The notes under the pieces: generated by a model
Database searches by the model: none
Seen by the model: the letters and a program-made list of their open reading frames with translations, nothing else
What the model was told of the DNA's origin: nothing
Source of the DNA: JBAYJS01 sp041664985
Lineage (GTDB): Bacteria > Patescibacteriota > Patescibacteriia > Buchananbacterales > UBA6539
Assembly (NCBI GenBank): GCA_041664985.1
Contig: JBAYJS010000019.1
Coordinates: forward strand, 1-21,625
Reading direction: 5' to 3'
DNA: 21,625 nucleotides
Made by a program: the position numbers and the translations under genes
In this document: positions 21,085 through 21,625 of the stretch, piece by piece
Layout: each line of letters starts with the position of its first letter
Position numbering within the stretch: position 1 is the first letter of the stretch

Positions 21085-21135
21085 GCTTTCTTTATTTCCT
21101 CAAATTATATTTCAAATTACTGATTCTTAAATTGA

Positions 21136-21504
21136 TTAAGCCATTTTGATCTCAACGTCGACACCGGCTGGTAAATTCAGATTGGTCAGAGAATCAACGG
21201 TCTTTGGGTTAGGATCCAAAATGTCTAATAAGCGCTTATGAATGCGCATTTCATACTGATCACGGGCATCTTTGTGAACAAAAGATGACTTTAAAACGGT
21301 ATATTTTTTCTTTTCCGTTGGCAATGGGATTGGACCTAAAACCTTGGCTCCGGTTCTTTCGACCGTTTCCATAATGGTTTTAGTTGACTGATCAATAATC
21401 TTGTGATCGTAGGCCCGGATTTTGATTCTAATTTTCTGTTTACTTTCCTCGGTTTCTTCCATCTGGGCTCGGGAAGATACTGGGATTTTCTTTATAGCTA
21501 CCAT
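21136..21504 (-). CDS. rpsJ: Small subunit ribosomal protein S10
   Basis: S10 sits in the head of the small subunit. The core starts KQKIRIKIRAYDHKIIDQSTKTIMETVERTGAKVLGPIPLPT and continues through KSSFVHKDARDQYEMRIHKRLLDI, all conserved. The 122 residues include about 20 extra at the N-terminus if the ATG at 21504 is used; an internal ATG at codon 15 would give a protein nearer the usual 103. Neither start has a Shine-Dalgarno, so the choice is open. It follows tuf by 57 nt and is separated from rplC by 195 nt. Confidence 0.96.
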   Translation of the reverse strand: MVAIKKIPVSSRAQMEETEESKQKIRIKIRAYDHKIIDQSTKTIMETVERTGAKVLGPIPLPTEKKKYTVLKSSFVHKDARDQYEMRIHKRLLDILDPNPKTVDSLTNLNLPAGVDVEIKMA

Positions 21505-21524
21505 GTGGTTGAAAGAACTTCACC

Positions 21525-21547
21525 CCGCCCCGACAGAGTCGGGGCGG
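21525..21547 (-). promoter_or_regulatory. Strong GC hairpin between tuf and rpsJ
   Basis: CCGCCCCGAC and GTCGGGGCGG form a perfect 10-bp stem with a 3-nt loop (minus strand 21547-21525). It stands out in AT-rich surroundings. The following bases are GGTGAAG, not a T-tract, so a classical intrinsic terminator is unlikely. It may set differential stability of tuf and rpsJ transcripts, or be an RNase site. Confidence 0.6.
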
Positions 21548-21561
21548 AGCTATTTATTAGA

Positions 21562-21625
21562 TTATTTAATAATGTTAGAAACCACGCCAGCGCCAACCGT
21601 TTTACCGCCTTCGCGGATAGCATAT
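21562..21625 (-). CDS. tuf: Elongation factor Tu, last 20 codons
   Basis: The visible C-terminus reads YAIREGGKTVGAGVVSNIIK followed by TAA. This is the universal end of EF-Tu domain III (AIREGGRTVGAGVV). EF-Tu delivers aminoacyl-tRNA to the ribosome. Its place directly before rpsJ shows that the str and S10 clusters are adjacent, as in many bacteria. The rest of the gene is outside the window. Confidence 0.96.
   Translation of the reverse strand, partial: YAIREGGKTVGAGVVSNIIK

Overview
The window looks like genomic DNA of a Candidate Phyla Radiation (Patescibacteria) bacterium, probably Parcubacteria-like. This rests on four things: AT-rich coding sequence (single 60-base lines counted by hand give about 35-40% GC), an S10-spc ribosomal cluster with no rpmD (L30) gene between rpsE and rplO, a reduced and mixed gene neighbourhood, and almost no Shine-Dalgarno sequences. 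L30 loss is an established CPR trait; the assignment to a subgroup is only inference. All 36 genes I can support lie on the minus strand, so transcription runs from high to low coordinates. I found no rRNA, tRNA, CRISPR, insertion sequence or prophage gene.

Reading in transcription order: 21625-21562 is the last codons of tuf. 21504-8641 is the S10-spc ribosomal cluster: S10, L3, L4, L23, L2, S19, L22, S3, L16, L29, S17, L14, L24, L5, S14 (zinc type), S8, L6, L18, S5, L15, secY, an unrecognised 78-residue protein, adk and map. Most genes are 2-26 nt apart. The exceptions are a structured 195-nt gap between rpsJ and rplC and gaps of 37 and 76 nt. Together these genes make the ribosome core, the SecY translocon, adenylate kinase and the N-terminal Met peptidase.

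Below map lies a 375-nt gap holding an AT-rich palindromic repeat and a GC-richer element with imperfect terminal inverted repeats. Then come ruvX and recO (DNA recombination and repair), with a second AT-rich palindrome between them. Next is a stand-alone pyrB cassette (about 5734-7076) with its own sigma70-like promoter, a structured leader with a candidate attenuator, a strong Shine-Dalgarno and a terminator. It is GC-richer than everything around it and looks horizontally acquired. After it come aspS (a bacterial-type AspRS without the GAD insertion), an HD-domain protein, a small winged-helix-like protein, a YbaK-domain protein with a lysine-rich tail, a third AT-rich palindrome, scpA-scpB (condensin partners), a D,D-carboxypeptidase and the start of tpiA.

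The parts most worth a second look are the pyrB cassette with its leader, the possible attenuator between rpsJ and rplC, the family of intergenic palindromes, and the inverted-repeat element upstream of ruvX.
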